Positions 9,401 to 14,258 of a DNA stretch of 32,911 bases are shown piece by piece. Below the pieces are notes generated by a model that ran no database searches, had not been told where the DNA came from, and saw nothing but the letters and a program-made list of their open reading frames with translations. The first letter of the stretch is position 1. Every line of letters starts with the position of its first letter. The position numbers were made by a program, and so were the translations under genes. The DNA is from an uncultured Lachnospiraceae bacterium (lineage in GTDB: Bacteria; Bacillota; Clostridia; Lachnospirales; Lachnospiraceae), in contig CACYJP010000022.1 in NCBI GenBank assembly GCA_902774725.1, forward strand, positions 1 through 32,911, written 5' to 3'.

Positions 9401-12266
9401 TATATAGTGCAAAGCTTACTACTCCATCAGAATCATCAGACACGTCCCATTCAAATCCTATTCCCTTTCCTGTTCTTGAAACAACTCTCAGCCCCTTCGG
9501 AGCAGATGGTGCTGTATCATCAACAGAAGTACCGACTATCAGTTCCTCTGATTGTTCTGATTCTCTTCCATAGTCATCTGATGCAGTTACACTATATCTA
9601 TATTGGGTATCCGGTTTTAGATTTTTGTCAGTATACACTGTCTTTACTGTAGAAGCTATCTTCTTTCCATCCCTGTATATATAATAGACTGTCGCTTTCG
9701 GATCTATATTTTCATCAGTAAACGAGAATGATATGGATGTCTGAGTTGCTTCCGCAAGAGTCAGCCCCCTCACAGGAAGAAGACTGACAGGTTGATCATA
9801 ATCATAGATTATCTCATTGGCGATTGTCTCAACATCATTATCATATTCATATGATTCCCTTGAACCACTTAAATAAAGCTTGTTAAACCGGCTTGCTCTT
9901 AAGTCCGAGTTTCCAAACTTTATTTTTCTTTTATTGGCACTGTTATAATAATGATAGTCTGGGATCATATATGTTTTATGATTGCCCTTGCATATAAAGT
10001 CATAAGGATCACCTGAAGAAGTAAAATTACCACCAATTTCAAGAACTCCATCAGTTAATTCATTTTTACTATAACTTCTGTACTCTTTTATAAAGTCCCC
10101 CTGTACTCTTACCCTGTCATCCTCATGAGTCATATGGATATATTGGACAATTAGATTCCCAGTAACATCAAGAAATCCACTGTTCATTTTTAAATCATAA
10201 ACATCTGCATTTCCTTTTACAGTTACATTTCCGGAAATAGTCGGACCACCTTCGAGCATGCCATTGATTTCAATATCATCTGATAATTCTGTCTCAACAT
10301 AAAGTCTTCCGGTATATACATCTCCAATTATTTTAGAACCCAAAGGAAGGTTTACCTTTACCTGCATATCGGTATCTTTTACATCTATTATTTTGGATAT
10401 ACTTAATTCACTTCCACTTACAACCAGGTTATTTACGGAATCATCAACCATAAGACTAGAGAGTTTCAAAGTATCATTACTATACACTATACGATTGGCA
10501 TACTCCTTCTTGATTTTAAAATTATTAAGAGACTGCTCTGTCTGTCCTGCAAGCATCAAAACAAAAGAATCTGTCGGACAAAACCCTAAGCTGTTACTGT
10601 CACTGTAAAATTCGAGATTTCCGCCAAGAACAAATGTTCCATTTGTCTGATTATTTTTATTACTTACTGATGTATCGATTATAAAATCCTTTTCAACCTC
10701 AACAAAGTCATTAGCATTTGTCATAACAAGCTTTGCACTGCTAGATCCATAGTTTTCACCAACTTTGTTTTGCTGCCTGTAATTTCCTTTAACGATAAGC
10801 CTGCCATTATTAATCTTAATTTCTCCCTTTGCCTGTATCAAATCCCCATTCACAATAAGAGTATGACCATTAAGATCCATAACCCCATCAATAAGTATCA
10901 TATCTCCATCCGTTTCTATATCTTCGGAAAGAGTATAACCTAATTCACCTTCTACATTATCGTAACTAAAGCGTGTATTATTCTTGACAAACTTATCACA
11001 ATCAAAAACCGTCTTAGAGATCACACCTTCCGAACTAGTATTTTGCAATTCAATCGTAGCAAATCTGCTCTTTTCAGAAATGTCTATTGTCTGTAGTGAC
11101 GCTCCGTTTAATATTACTTTATTGTTTGATTTTCCCGAAAAACCATCCGCAATAAAATCCCCACCCACATTAATTGTTCCAGCCTCGCAGATTCCGCTAC
11201 AGTGTGTCTCAAAATCTCCACATATAATAATCTCAGGCTCATTCCCATACTTAATGGTAAATGATCCTTCTCTTGAAAAACGAACATCTCCCTCGACTTT
11301 CAGTTTTGATTCATACTGGAAATTAATATTAAAGGTTCTATAATAATCAGATAACAGACTTCCTTTGATATAAAGTTCATCATTTACATATATTCCGGCT
11401 TCACAAATGACATCTCCATCTACTATCACATTTGCATATATTCCAAGAATCATCTTGTTTAACAAATCACCGGCTATATGATAATCATTTTTTATACTAA
11501 ACATACGACTTTCAATTGTTCCACCAAATCCATCGCCTGTTATTTTTACATAATCCCAAACAGAGACTACACCATCATACTTATCCTCATATGATGATAT
11601 AAGCTCATTATTTACATTGATTATGGTATCTGAAGTAATAGTTTTTGCGCAAACAGGTTCAAATATCGGGATCCAAACATCCCCACTTAGATCAAGGTTC
11701 TGATTTTCCTCTCCATTAAGGATCATTTTAAAACTATTTGTTCCGTAAAACGCCTTTTTATTAGAATCATCAGATATATAAAAATCACCTGACAGAGTAA
11801 AAACTCCATTTGATAAGTTGTTCTGACTATCTAAGGACGAGCTTATATAATAGTCACCATTAACTGTGACTATATCCTCCGGATTTGTCATTATGAGTGA
11901 CGTTTCAGATAGTTCATATTCTGCAATGTCATCAGAAGAATCAGTTTCTTCCGAAGAAACCTTCTGCATACGATAGTCTCCGTCTATCGTAAGTTCACCA
12001 CCATTAATAATAATCTTGCCGGACTGCTGAAGTATTCCGCCATGTACATACAGACTATATCCATTCAGGTCAAGCTCAGCCTCCCCATCCAGTGTTATAT
12101 CTGACACTTCCATATCTTCTTGAAGAACGAACTGATTTGTTATCGCAAGTGACGGATATTCTGATGCCGCCAACACATTTTTTCCATAGACAAAAGAAGA
12201 CCATGGTATCATAGTTAATACCATAGTCCACGCAATTATTCTTTTAATTCTTTTGTTAATCCCCAT
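1..12266 (-). CDS. Giant secreted YD-repeat/RHS polymorphic toxin with Hint domain (3' partial)
   Basis: A single minus-strand frame of 4,088 complete codons, with no stop seen, runs off the left edge. The start ATG (12264-12266) follows GGAG by six bases. Residues 1-34 form a signal peptide beginning MGINKRIKR. Residues about 40-820 carry beta-solenoid-like repeats built on LNG...L.V.GD patterns. About 828-1844 is an alternating FN3/Ig-like array. A PKD-like domain (about 1846-1940), a carboxypeptidase-regulatory-like domain (1940-2010), an unassigned stretch, and an RHS entry segment (about 2420-2470) follow. YD repeats span about 2580-3690, and the RHS core ends at DPFG (D3783). After a hydrophobic pretoxin segment comes a Hint domain with Cys3945, TPGHPF (His4034) and FEVEDWH at the edge. 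By family knowledge the YD region forms a shell that encloses a C-terminal toxin, which Hint cleavage releases. The toxin and immunity gene are outside the window, so the toxic activity is unknown. Export may also serve adhesion. Confidence 0.93.
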   Translation of the reverse strand, partial: MGINKRIKRIIAWTMVLTMIPWSSFVYGKNVLAASEYPSLAITNQFVLQEDMEVSDITLDGEAELDLNGYSLYVHGGILQQSGKIIINGGELTIDGDYRMQKVSSEETDSSDDIAEYELSETSLIMTNPEDIVTVNGDYYISSSLDSQNNLSNGVFTLSGDFYISDDSNKKAFYGTNSFKMILNGEENQNLDLSGDVWIPIFEPVCAKTITSDTIINVNNELISSYEDKYDGVVSVWDYVKITGDGFGGTIESRMFSIKNDYHIAGDLLNKMILGIYANVIVDGDVICEAGIYVNDELYIKGSLLSDYYRTFNINFQYESKLKVEGDVRFSREGSFTIKYGNEPEIIICGDFETHCSGICEAGTINVGGDFIADGFSGKSNNKVILNGASLQTIDISEKSRFATIELQNTSSEGVISKTVFDCDKFVKNNTRFSYDNVEGELGYTLSEDIETDGDMILIDGVMDLNGHTLIVNGDLIQAKGEIKINNGRLIVKGNYRQQNKVGENYGSSSAKLVMTNANDFVEVEKDFIIDTSVSNKNNQTNGTFVLGGNLEFYSDSNSLGFCPTDSFVLMLAGQTEQSLNNFKIKKEYANRIVYSNDTLKLSSLMVDDSVNNLVVSGSELSISKIIDVKDTDMQVKVNLPLGSKIIGDVYTGRLYVETELSDDIEINGMLEGGPTISGNVTVKGNADVYDLKMNSGFLDVTGNLIVQYIHMTHEDDRVRVQGDFIKEYRSYSKNELTDGVLEIGGNFTSSGDPYDFICKGNHKTYMIPDYHYYNSANKRKIKFGNSDLRASRFNKLYLSGSRESYEYDNDVETIANEIIYDYDQPVSLLPVRGLTLAEATQTSISFSFTDENIDPKATVYYIYRDGKKIASTVKTVYTDKNLKPDTQYRYSVTASDDYGRESEQSEELIVGTSVDDTAPSAPKGLRVVSRTGKGIGFEWDVSDDSDGVVSFALYKDGTILKTDITETYYTDTAVAADTIYKYELTAVDEAGNESEKSESVSAMAAFPKITRVFPSDYQRIGTDKEELTVFFKNYGGNSKNTVDIEYQNSSGEWTLLNKTPLNQIHYSSTEFYASYELNISDIKGNISSDSVSVRYTVTDKDGAKDEYETEYELDNSAPDSPQDVKAEDDNGVVILSWTPSPESDFLQYNIYRFIEGENDSNSYTRVAEIDYQFDNTFEDNTVPEGKKAWYIVTAMDDMGNESSLVDPVSITVGHDGEVPEMVSVLPDQKSISGITELTAEADDNKDISEIRFFITEDSESDNAVMSEIGRSEDIKYLENTDTFRTVVPFDTTEFRDGTYYIYVIAYDGSGNSSLLDFYKRYEIDNTGISRINITDVNAGSTYVQLMWDDVTEEDFSYFLVERKEGDSYVEAVRESKITGCTIDGLTPETVYIFRVCGVDAAGNKGEYSEEVEITTTADTVAPNITAVYPVQGHVRDKLSLSMTVTDNHKVESGIWYLSFDGEKYTEIASSVGNKSSETFEYKLDISDETEFPEGKIYIKSEAFDAAGNKNQLLSDGSDVVMEYTVDRTAPAAVINATARSGDGYISVTWDEGTDTDITAYRIYRADSGSDNFNKVMDDSILDYYDTNIEDGKSYDYYVTAVDEAGNESERSEITSATAKPDETAPKVEGASPADGSKIGNNTEFSIIVTDNSALEKVITYFRSDETGDWILLNESKAAGRSDWIKFTYDFSNEEEGTLFFKTVCENKNKNISSEKLYSCLLDKTAPSAEIEAVSGNFENYIDITKNPLDIDISYYEIYRSELSESGSDMAFYVSSKSIQKVPAGSGDLIENSTDSGNAGISDNNTVRYTDKDAEPHTAYRYAAKVYDSVGNYTWTEIKNAVATSIDNIAPEISVPEKITATTGMEICFDAENSSDNVRIKSFKWDMGNGETRTGARPRYTYTQSGKYTVKVICTDAAGNSSEREIEVQVKDAEGCGICELTVTDYNGNPIPYAYVYIKAGSDSDSALMTDSYGKISLCYKAGTYKVAAFKDGYLPEEREYKIVNQKTTQAILKLSSGEVVVGSFDVHRMSLQEIVDAGVDLSNPANINTFTFKTTLTFEKSPIPIIIDELPGVVSTGQSYMGGGGFGTPNFTIDWSMDNYVASGGKVNGSVVMVAADEPVPVLAVISVTQSVSWLKTMYSADLTIMNMAGSKYVLEDSKGRIELPKGVSLAVLSDDARNREDTETGQSLIMDMGDIPGQTAKTASWILKGDVSGTYDINAEYSGMLSPFNVPVTKRFTSQTEMVVDSANVLITVMPEMAYYMDEDYYIQYAITNEGNEPLYNFTTSIGDYRRPPNKDVVYIMDYETGEITDTYSSGAGAIYTIPKTDQLFSTPVLSGSDCITVPTLLPGQTIYGTWKSGEGNSISSGFSGDYRKEYFELINWLVEVIEGENLGVKVKVEPIKSHVSKVIRTSYREEGYDLRVGDPVDAASGGFTESYSALSLSGIDTMDVNIEYDSLLAGCELGDGIRNSGRGWTTNFDSFVKEESGLVMYYTNPYIHSAFISEDVKNGQVNGKLITSDQEADEGEDKEEEEEKEELNNKSDDEDQSENIENNNVTIQLNDFDSDKEDIRFVSLSKDMEGYVLTRHPDGTYEMESPAGQIMKYDTYGQISEYINENGSVTTFSRNGNEIVIEESLSGNKTILTYDSDGHLVKVSDGGERVTNLSYSDDDLVQITDALGRSLYFEYDDEHRITAEKNNSQETYITNEYDDEGRVICQTNSKGQKISFVYEELETGGTKITVTTSNEAYADTVKIVTTDYTGRIISIINETGKEETFTYDEDGNLVSHSDGNGNIDSYTYDEDGNLSGFAGKGGSLVPIYDESGNMTSLSDGKNRFDYTYDEEGNLISSKNGEAEIRYTYDANGCVLSKEMIGKGTELFTWDKGRRSSVTDALGRKTTYEYDAAGNLLKAVSPSGSSMTYEYNAVNQKLSETDANGNKTVYTYDDYNNVKTVTDAIGNTTTFDYNTAGELISRTYADGTKEEYVYDMAGNMTTLIKRDGTEIHYEYDSFGNNTKITYPDNTSEVFEYDQNGNVTKKTDRKSNVYTYMINSKEQKLEGLKDPYGNAVNYALDEYGRTVSMDSSQGVEESYTYDNPGNITSITDKAGNKTVYDYNKWNELESVTDALGNKTLFSYDAAGNCIEKKTPEGLDIFYTYDENNHITKVDTEVQGKQISESYTYDAMENTLTYTDSMGRVTSYNYDALNRVSSETGPDGIKTEYSYDCFGQLTRAQSSDGTVTNIEYDKSGNITSVTSNSKTDKSDDASVQKYTYSYDEMNRLVSVTDPMGFETSQKYDSLDNITEITDAMGGTTRYFYDETTRLVATEDPLGNRKEFTYDKEGRLLSEKNARGQETTYSYDELNRLIEVKDETGTTDYTYDQIGNQLTITDSSGTITREYDKLGRITDVTDSNGRSVRYTYDEIGNILSLTYPGGDIVRYEYNSDGSLLSVTDDSDNKTFYEYDSAGRLAKTTKPDGSTDENIYDKSGRLIQEIQKKENGEVLLNMEYSYDEQGNIIKIKDNIDFSNDLNYTPEAVRTDEDTSELNMEYDSNNRLIKYNGQEVKYDADGNMIYGPLDGEMADFTYDCRNRLVKAGDTVYTYDADNIRIGVETPDYKEEYVVDRVNSPTQTLQVIKSRKSSTGGSADSTHNSNNAYTTNYYYGRGLIYEISDERDMRVYHFDHNGSTRKITDKTGKLLYSFRYGTYGELLSGCDAEGSQISIEDNSIRFLYNGAVGVITDSNELLYMRQRFYNTEIKRFINQDVLLGDISISQSLNRYAYVQGNPLRYNDPFGLNPMEFLKKSLMLTLHDMLSIATIIPGIPGAVAGLVNSYLYLCEGNYGMAGFSALNALGVLGFSKFGGALAGGIGNLCSKSSLFKTILCSAMIGGGTLMTTTALVSFMNDMEKLSKAIDSGADASTIFHLISMSICDGAGVYYGVKTIAGGAMGLTSQCFVAGTTVKTKDGDKPIEEVEAGDMVWSFNPETGEEGLKEVKETFVNETEEIEHIELISDSEKQESEISKDQSLKQANHESIIINCTPGHPFYVVDYGFKYASELKLGDRVLSQNGSIYIVQKNQKEQLEEPVKVYNFEVEDWH
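905..1190 (-). other. RHS repeat-associated core domain
   Basis: Residues about 3693-3787 of the giant protein hold the conserved RHS core: a YGELLSGC segment, then YMRQRFYN, RFINQD, LNRYAYVQGNP and finally YNDPFGLNP. The DPxG motif marks the junction between the conserved shell and the variable C-terminal cargo in RHS proteins. Here the cargo side starts with about 155 hydrophobic residues and then the Hint domain. No aspartyl-protease-type self-cleavage motif was recognised at the junction, so the Hint domain is the likelier cleavage device. Confidence 0.9.
1200..4520 (-). repeat. About 45 YD (RHS-type) repeats
   Basis: The frame contains about 45 degenerate units of roughly 20-21 residues, each with a Y-D-x-x-G/N turn and a following G-x-x-T/S-x-Y strand. 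Examples are YDEDGN, YDAAGN, YDELNR and YDSFGN. On DNA level the period is about 63 bp. Known structures of such repeats show a spiral beta-sheet cocoon. I counted motifs by eye, so the number is approximate. Units differ enough that recent homogenisation is not obvious. Confidence 0.92.
6440..9790 (-). repeat. Alternating FN3 / Ig-like domain array with terminal PKD-like domain
   Basis: Six FN3-like modules carry the Y-x-Y-x-V-T-A-x-D-x-x-G-N-E-S ending, for example YELTAVDEAGNES and YYVTAVDEAGNES. Four Ig-like modules with VTDN or AFDAAGN endings sit between them. FN3 starts near 9785, 9510, 8920, 8285, 7680 and 7095 give a pair period close to 600 bp from the second FN3 onward. A PKD-like module with WDMGNGE closes the array at about 6450-6730. 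Such arrays act as extracellular spacers or adhesion modules in surface proteins. Confidence 0.8.
10525..10940 (-). repeat. Beta-solenoid duplication, copy 2
   Basis: Residues about 443-581 repeat the copy-1 order: TLSEDIET, VMDLNGHTLIVNGDL, GEIKINNGRLIVKGNYR, LVMTNANDFV, NGTFVLGGNL and VLMLAGQTEQSLN. Spacing of about 1.2 kb between copies points to a duplicated module of roughly 400 residues that has since diverged. Copy 1 holds an extra acidic insert after DYR that copy 2 replaces with a shorter loop. Confidence 0.75.
11690..12140 (-). repeat. Beta-solenoid duplication, copy 1
   Basis: Residues about 43-192 of the giant protein share the order of motifs of a second segment about 1.2 kb further on. 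The order is LQEDMEV, ELDLNGYSLYVHGG, GKIIINGGELTIDGDYR, LIMTNPEDIV, NGVFTLSGDF and KMILNGEENQNLD. The strands and turns suggest a right-handed beta-solenoid, but this is inference from the residue pattern. The unit lies directly after the signal peptide. Confidence 0.75.
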
Positions 12267-12282
12267 TACCCACTCCGATTTA

Positions 12283-12696
12283 TTATCTTCTCTTTTTCTT
12301 AATTAGTATAAATATTATCGCGATTAAAGCTATTACTGCTACAATTATAGCCGTTACTATATAAGCATTATCCCCAGTATTCATATTAGTACCAACAGGT
12401 TCTTTGTTGTTAGCTGTTTCGTTTCCTTCAGCATTCTGTTCTTGATGTTTTTCAGGAGTATTTACACTCTTCGACGAAGCAGGAGTATCTACACTCTTTG
12501 AATCATCAGGCATATTTTCTTTATCTATTTTGTCACTTTCTGAAAAATCACCCCTGCTATTCCCGGTAGAATCATTTTTACTATTACTTTCTTCTTTACC
12601 ACCGGTTTGTGAATCACTGTTTTCATGAGTATCATTTGCGTCTTCAATTTTTATCGTACTCATACTTTGTATAGCTTCCATCATCATGCTTAACAC
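12283..12696 (-). CDS. Acidic low-complexity protein with C-terminal membrane anchor (probable downstream half of a frameshifted gene)
   Basis: The product has about 137 residues. It has no signal peptide, a Ser/Asn/Asp/Glu/Lys-rich spacer, a TNMNTGDN motif resembling a degraded LPxTG-type sorting site, a hydrophobic helix (about residues 110-132) and the tail KKKRR. A wall or membrane anchor with no export signal is unlikely as a free protein. The frame opens at a GTG directly after a TAA, without a ribosome binding site, and overlaps the preceding YD peptide frame by 53 bases. Removing one A from the A5 run at about 12648-12652 would fuse the two frames. It ends 16 bases before the giant RHS gene. 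It could be the second half of a disrupted gene, a product of frameshifting, or a separate overlapping gene. Confidence 0.6.
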   Translation of the reverse strand: MLSMMMEAIQSMSTIKIEDANDTHENSDSQTGGKEESNSKNDSTGNSRGDFSESDKIDKENMPDDSKSVDTPASSKSVNTPEKHQEQNAEGNETANNKEPVGTNMNTGDNAYIVTAIIVAVIALIAIIFILIKKKRR

Positions 12697-12817
12697 TTAT
12701 GACACGCCCATCATCATCGTATGTATACTCTTCTGCATGAACTATACCAGAAAAACCAAACATAAGTATTAACGTCAATATGGTCTTAATATATATACTA
12801 ACCTTACGCATATTCAT
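12644..12817 (-). CDS. Small exported peptide carrying one YD-repeat unit (probable upstream half of a frameshifted gene)
   Basis: The ATG at 12815-12817 lies 12 bases after GAGGTG. An upstream in-frame GTG overlaps that Shine-Dalgarno sequence and is a poor start. The product begins MNMRKVSIYIK, has a hydrophobic stretch ending VHA (a signal peptidase I-type site), and then about 30 residues of YD repeat: EYTYDDDGRVISV and KYEYDKN, then TGA. The unit matches those in the neighbouring giant protein. In the other frame an acidic, membrane-anchored C-terminus follows without a gap, so the intact protein was probably about 175 residues. It has its own strong promoter and heads the transcript of the giant gene. 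Function is unknown; surface docking of the YD protein is only a guess. Confidence 0.6.
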   Translation of the reverse strand: MNMRKVSIYIKTILTLILMFGFSGIVHAEEYTYDDDGRVISVKHDDGSYTKYEYDKN

Positions 12818-12862
12818 AATAGACAAATACACCTCGAATAATCTTCATAGAAACTCAATTCC

Positions 12863-12891
12863 ATATTATTCCGATAATTAAAGCATGTCAA
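12863..12891 (-). promoter_or_regulatory. Sigma-A promoter of the YD-peptide/giant RHS operon
   Basis: On the minus strand the -35 box TTGACA (12886-12891) and -10 box TAATAT (12863-12868) are separated by exactly 17 bases. It lies about 50 bases past the phoH stop codon. The predicted leader to the ATG at 12817 is about 40 bases. The giant gene follows the small gene by only 16 bases, so this is probably its promoter too. Confidence 0.85.
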
Positions 12892-12941
12892 CAGGTATTC
12901 AATATACAGGATTATGACTTACTATTCTAATTGATTCGTTA

Positions 12942-13922
12942 TTATCTCTTGTCATGTCCCTGAGGTTTTTCATACTTCTCATAAGCTTCAACTATCTTCT
13001 GTACGAGTGGATGTCTCACTACATCCTTGCTTGTCAGGTTGCAGATAGCTATACCGTCTATATTTCTTACAACCTTTAGTGCTATATCAAGTCCTGATTT
13101 AGTGCCAGCTGCAAGATCCTTCTGTGACTGGTCACCGGTGATTATAGCCTTTGAGCCAAAGCCAATTCTTGTAAGGAACATTTTCATCTGTGACTGAGTC
13201 GTATTCTGGGCTTCATCAAGCACGATAAATGCATTGTCCAGCGTTCTACCTCTCATATATGCAAGCGGTGCCACCTCGATAAGTCCCTTTTCCATATTCT
13301 TCTGGAAGGAATCTGCTCCCATTATCTCATACAAAGCGTCATAGAGCGGTCTGAGATAAGGATCGATCTTGCTCTGAAGGTCACCCGGAAGAAATCCAAG
13401 CTTCTCGCCAGCTTCAATAGCAGGTCTGGTAAGGATAATCCTTTCGACATCGCCCTTCTTAAAAGCAGTTATAGCCTTCGCCATTGCGAGATAGGTTTTA
13501 CCTGTTCCGGCAGGACCGGTTCCGAAGATGATCATGTTATTATCAATAGCTTCAACATATTTCTTCTGTCCAAAGGTTTTCGGTCTGATCGGACGACCGG
13601 CAAGTGTATGACATATAAGCTCCTTATCGGACTCCAGGTCACTTGCATTTCCATTATCACCATTAGAAGCAAGGCTAATTGAATAATCAACATTCTGATC
13701 TGATATCTCACTTCCGTTCTTAGCTATTATGAGCAGATCTCTTATAACCCTTTCCGCCTTATTCACCGCTGACTCTTCACCCTCAAGAATCAGACTATCA
13801 TCCCTGCATACATAATTAACATTAAAAGACTTTTCGATTTTTCTGATATTCTTATCAAACTGACCGAAAACCGCCTGAATACGCTGTTCCTCTATTTTAA
13901 TTGTTTTTTTTACTACTGCCAT
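12942..13922 (-). CDS. phoH: PhoH-family ATPase
   Basis: A protein of 326 residues, usual for the single-domain PhoH family. Residues about 10-70 resemble the KH-like N-terminal region. The P-loop GPAGTGKT (about 136-143) and Walker B FIVLDEAQN (about 233-241) are intact, and ITGDQSQKDL follows. PhoH proteins are cytoplasmic ATPases linked to RNA metabolism and ribosome or rRNA maturation; the exact substrate is not settled. The start follows AAGGGG by six bases. The gene lies 62 bases after rpsU, with a stable hairpin between them, so it is probably expressed by partial readthrough from the rpsU promoter. In many Firmicutes phoH stands beside ybeY; here a YD-peptide gene follows instead. Confidence 0.93.
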   Translation of the reverse strand: MAVVKKTIKIEEQRIQAVFGQFDKNIRKIEKSFNVNYVCRDDSLILEGEESAVNKAERVIRDLLIIAKNGSEISDQNVDYSISLASNGDNGNASDLESDKELICHTLAGRPIRPKTFGQKKYVEAIDNNMIIFGTGPAGTGKTYLAMAKAITAFKKGDVERIILTRPAIEAGEKLGFLPGDLQSKIDPYLRPLYDALYEIMGADSFQKNMEKGLIEVAPLAYMRGRTLDNAFIVLDEAQNTTQSQMKMFLTRIGFGSKAIITGDQSQKDLAAGTKSGLDIALKVVRNIDGIAICNLTSKDVVRHPLVQKIVEAYEKYEKPQGHDKR

Positions 13923-13935
13923 TTATTCCCCTTTT

Positions 13936-13966
13936 ACAATTAAAGCCACGTTCCGAAGAACGTGGC
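13936..13966 (-). terminator. UUCG-loop hairpin after rpsU (terminator or attenuator)
   Basis: On the minus strand a perfect nine-base-pair stem, GCCACGTTC with GAACGTGGC, is capped by the very stable TTCG tetraloop and followed by TTTAATTGT. The T-tract is short and interrupted, so termination may be partial, leaving phoH on the same transcript at a lower level. Confidence 0.7.
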
Positions 13967-13984
13967 AATATATCTAAGTATTAC

Positions 13985-14161
13985 TTATTTGTATTTACGC
14001 TTTCTAGCAGCCTCAGACTTCTTCTTACGTCTTACTGATGGCTTCTCATAATGCTCTCTCTTACGTATCTCCTGCTGAATACCGGCCTTAGCACAGTTTC
14101 TCTTAAATCTACGAAGAGCGCTATCGAGTGTTTCATTTTCTTTAACAACTACGCTTGACAT
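13985..14161 (-). CDS. rpsU: 30S ribosomal protein S21
   Basis: A 58-residue protein that starts [10 protein letters not shown] and has the typical [15 protein letters not shown] segment and a very basic C-terminus ([16 protein letters not shown]). Size and sequence fit bacterial S21, the small-subunit protein near the mRNA Shine-Dalgarno path. The ATG is preceded by GGGAGGG. It has its own strong promoter just after alaS and a hairpin before phoH. Confidence 0.95.
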   Translation of the reverse strand: MSSVVVKENETLDSALRRFKRNCAKAGIQQEIRKREHYEKPSVRRKKKSEAARKRKYK

Positions 14162-14223
14162 CCTACTACCCTCCCTTCATATTGGGAATTTACACGTGTA
14201 ACTAACTAAAACACGCGACTGTT

Positions 14224-14251
14224 ATTATAACACACTGAATTATCTTGTCAA
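14224..14251 (-). promoter_or_regulatory. Near-consensus sigma-A promoter of rpsU
   Basis: The minus strand carries TTGACA (14246-14251), a 16-base spacer and TATAAT (14224-14229). Both hexamers are perfect. It starts eight bases past the alaS stop codon and gives a leader of about 55 bases to rpsU. An ACACGTGT palindrome lies in that leader, without a known role. Confidence 0.88.
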
Positions 14252-14258
14252 GAATTAA

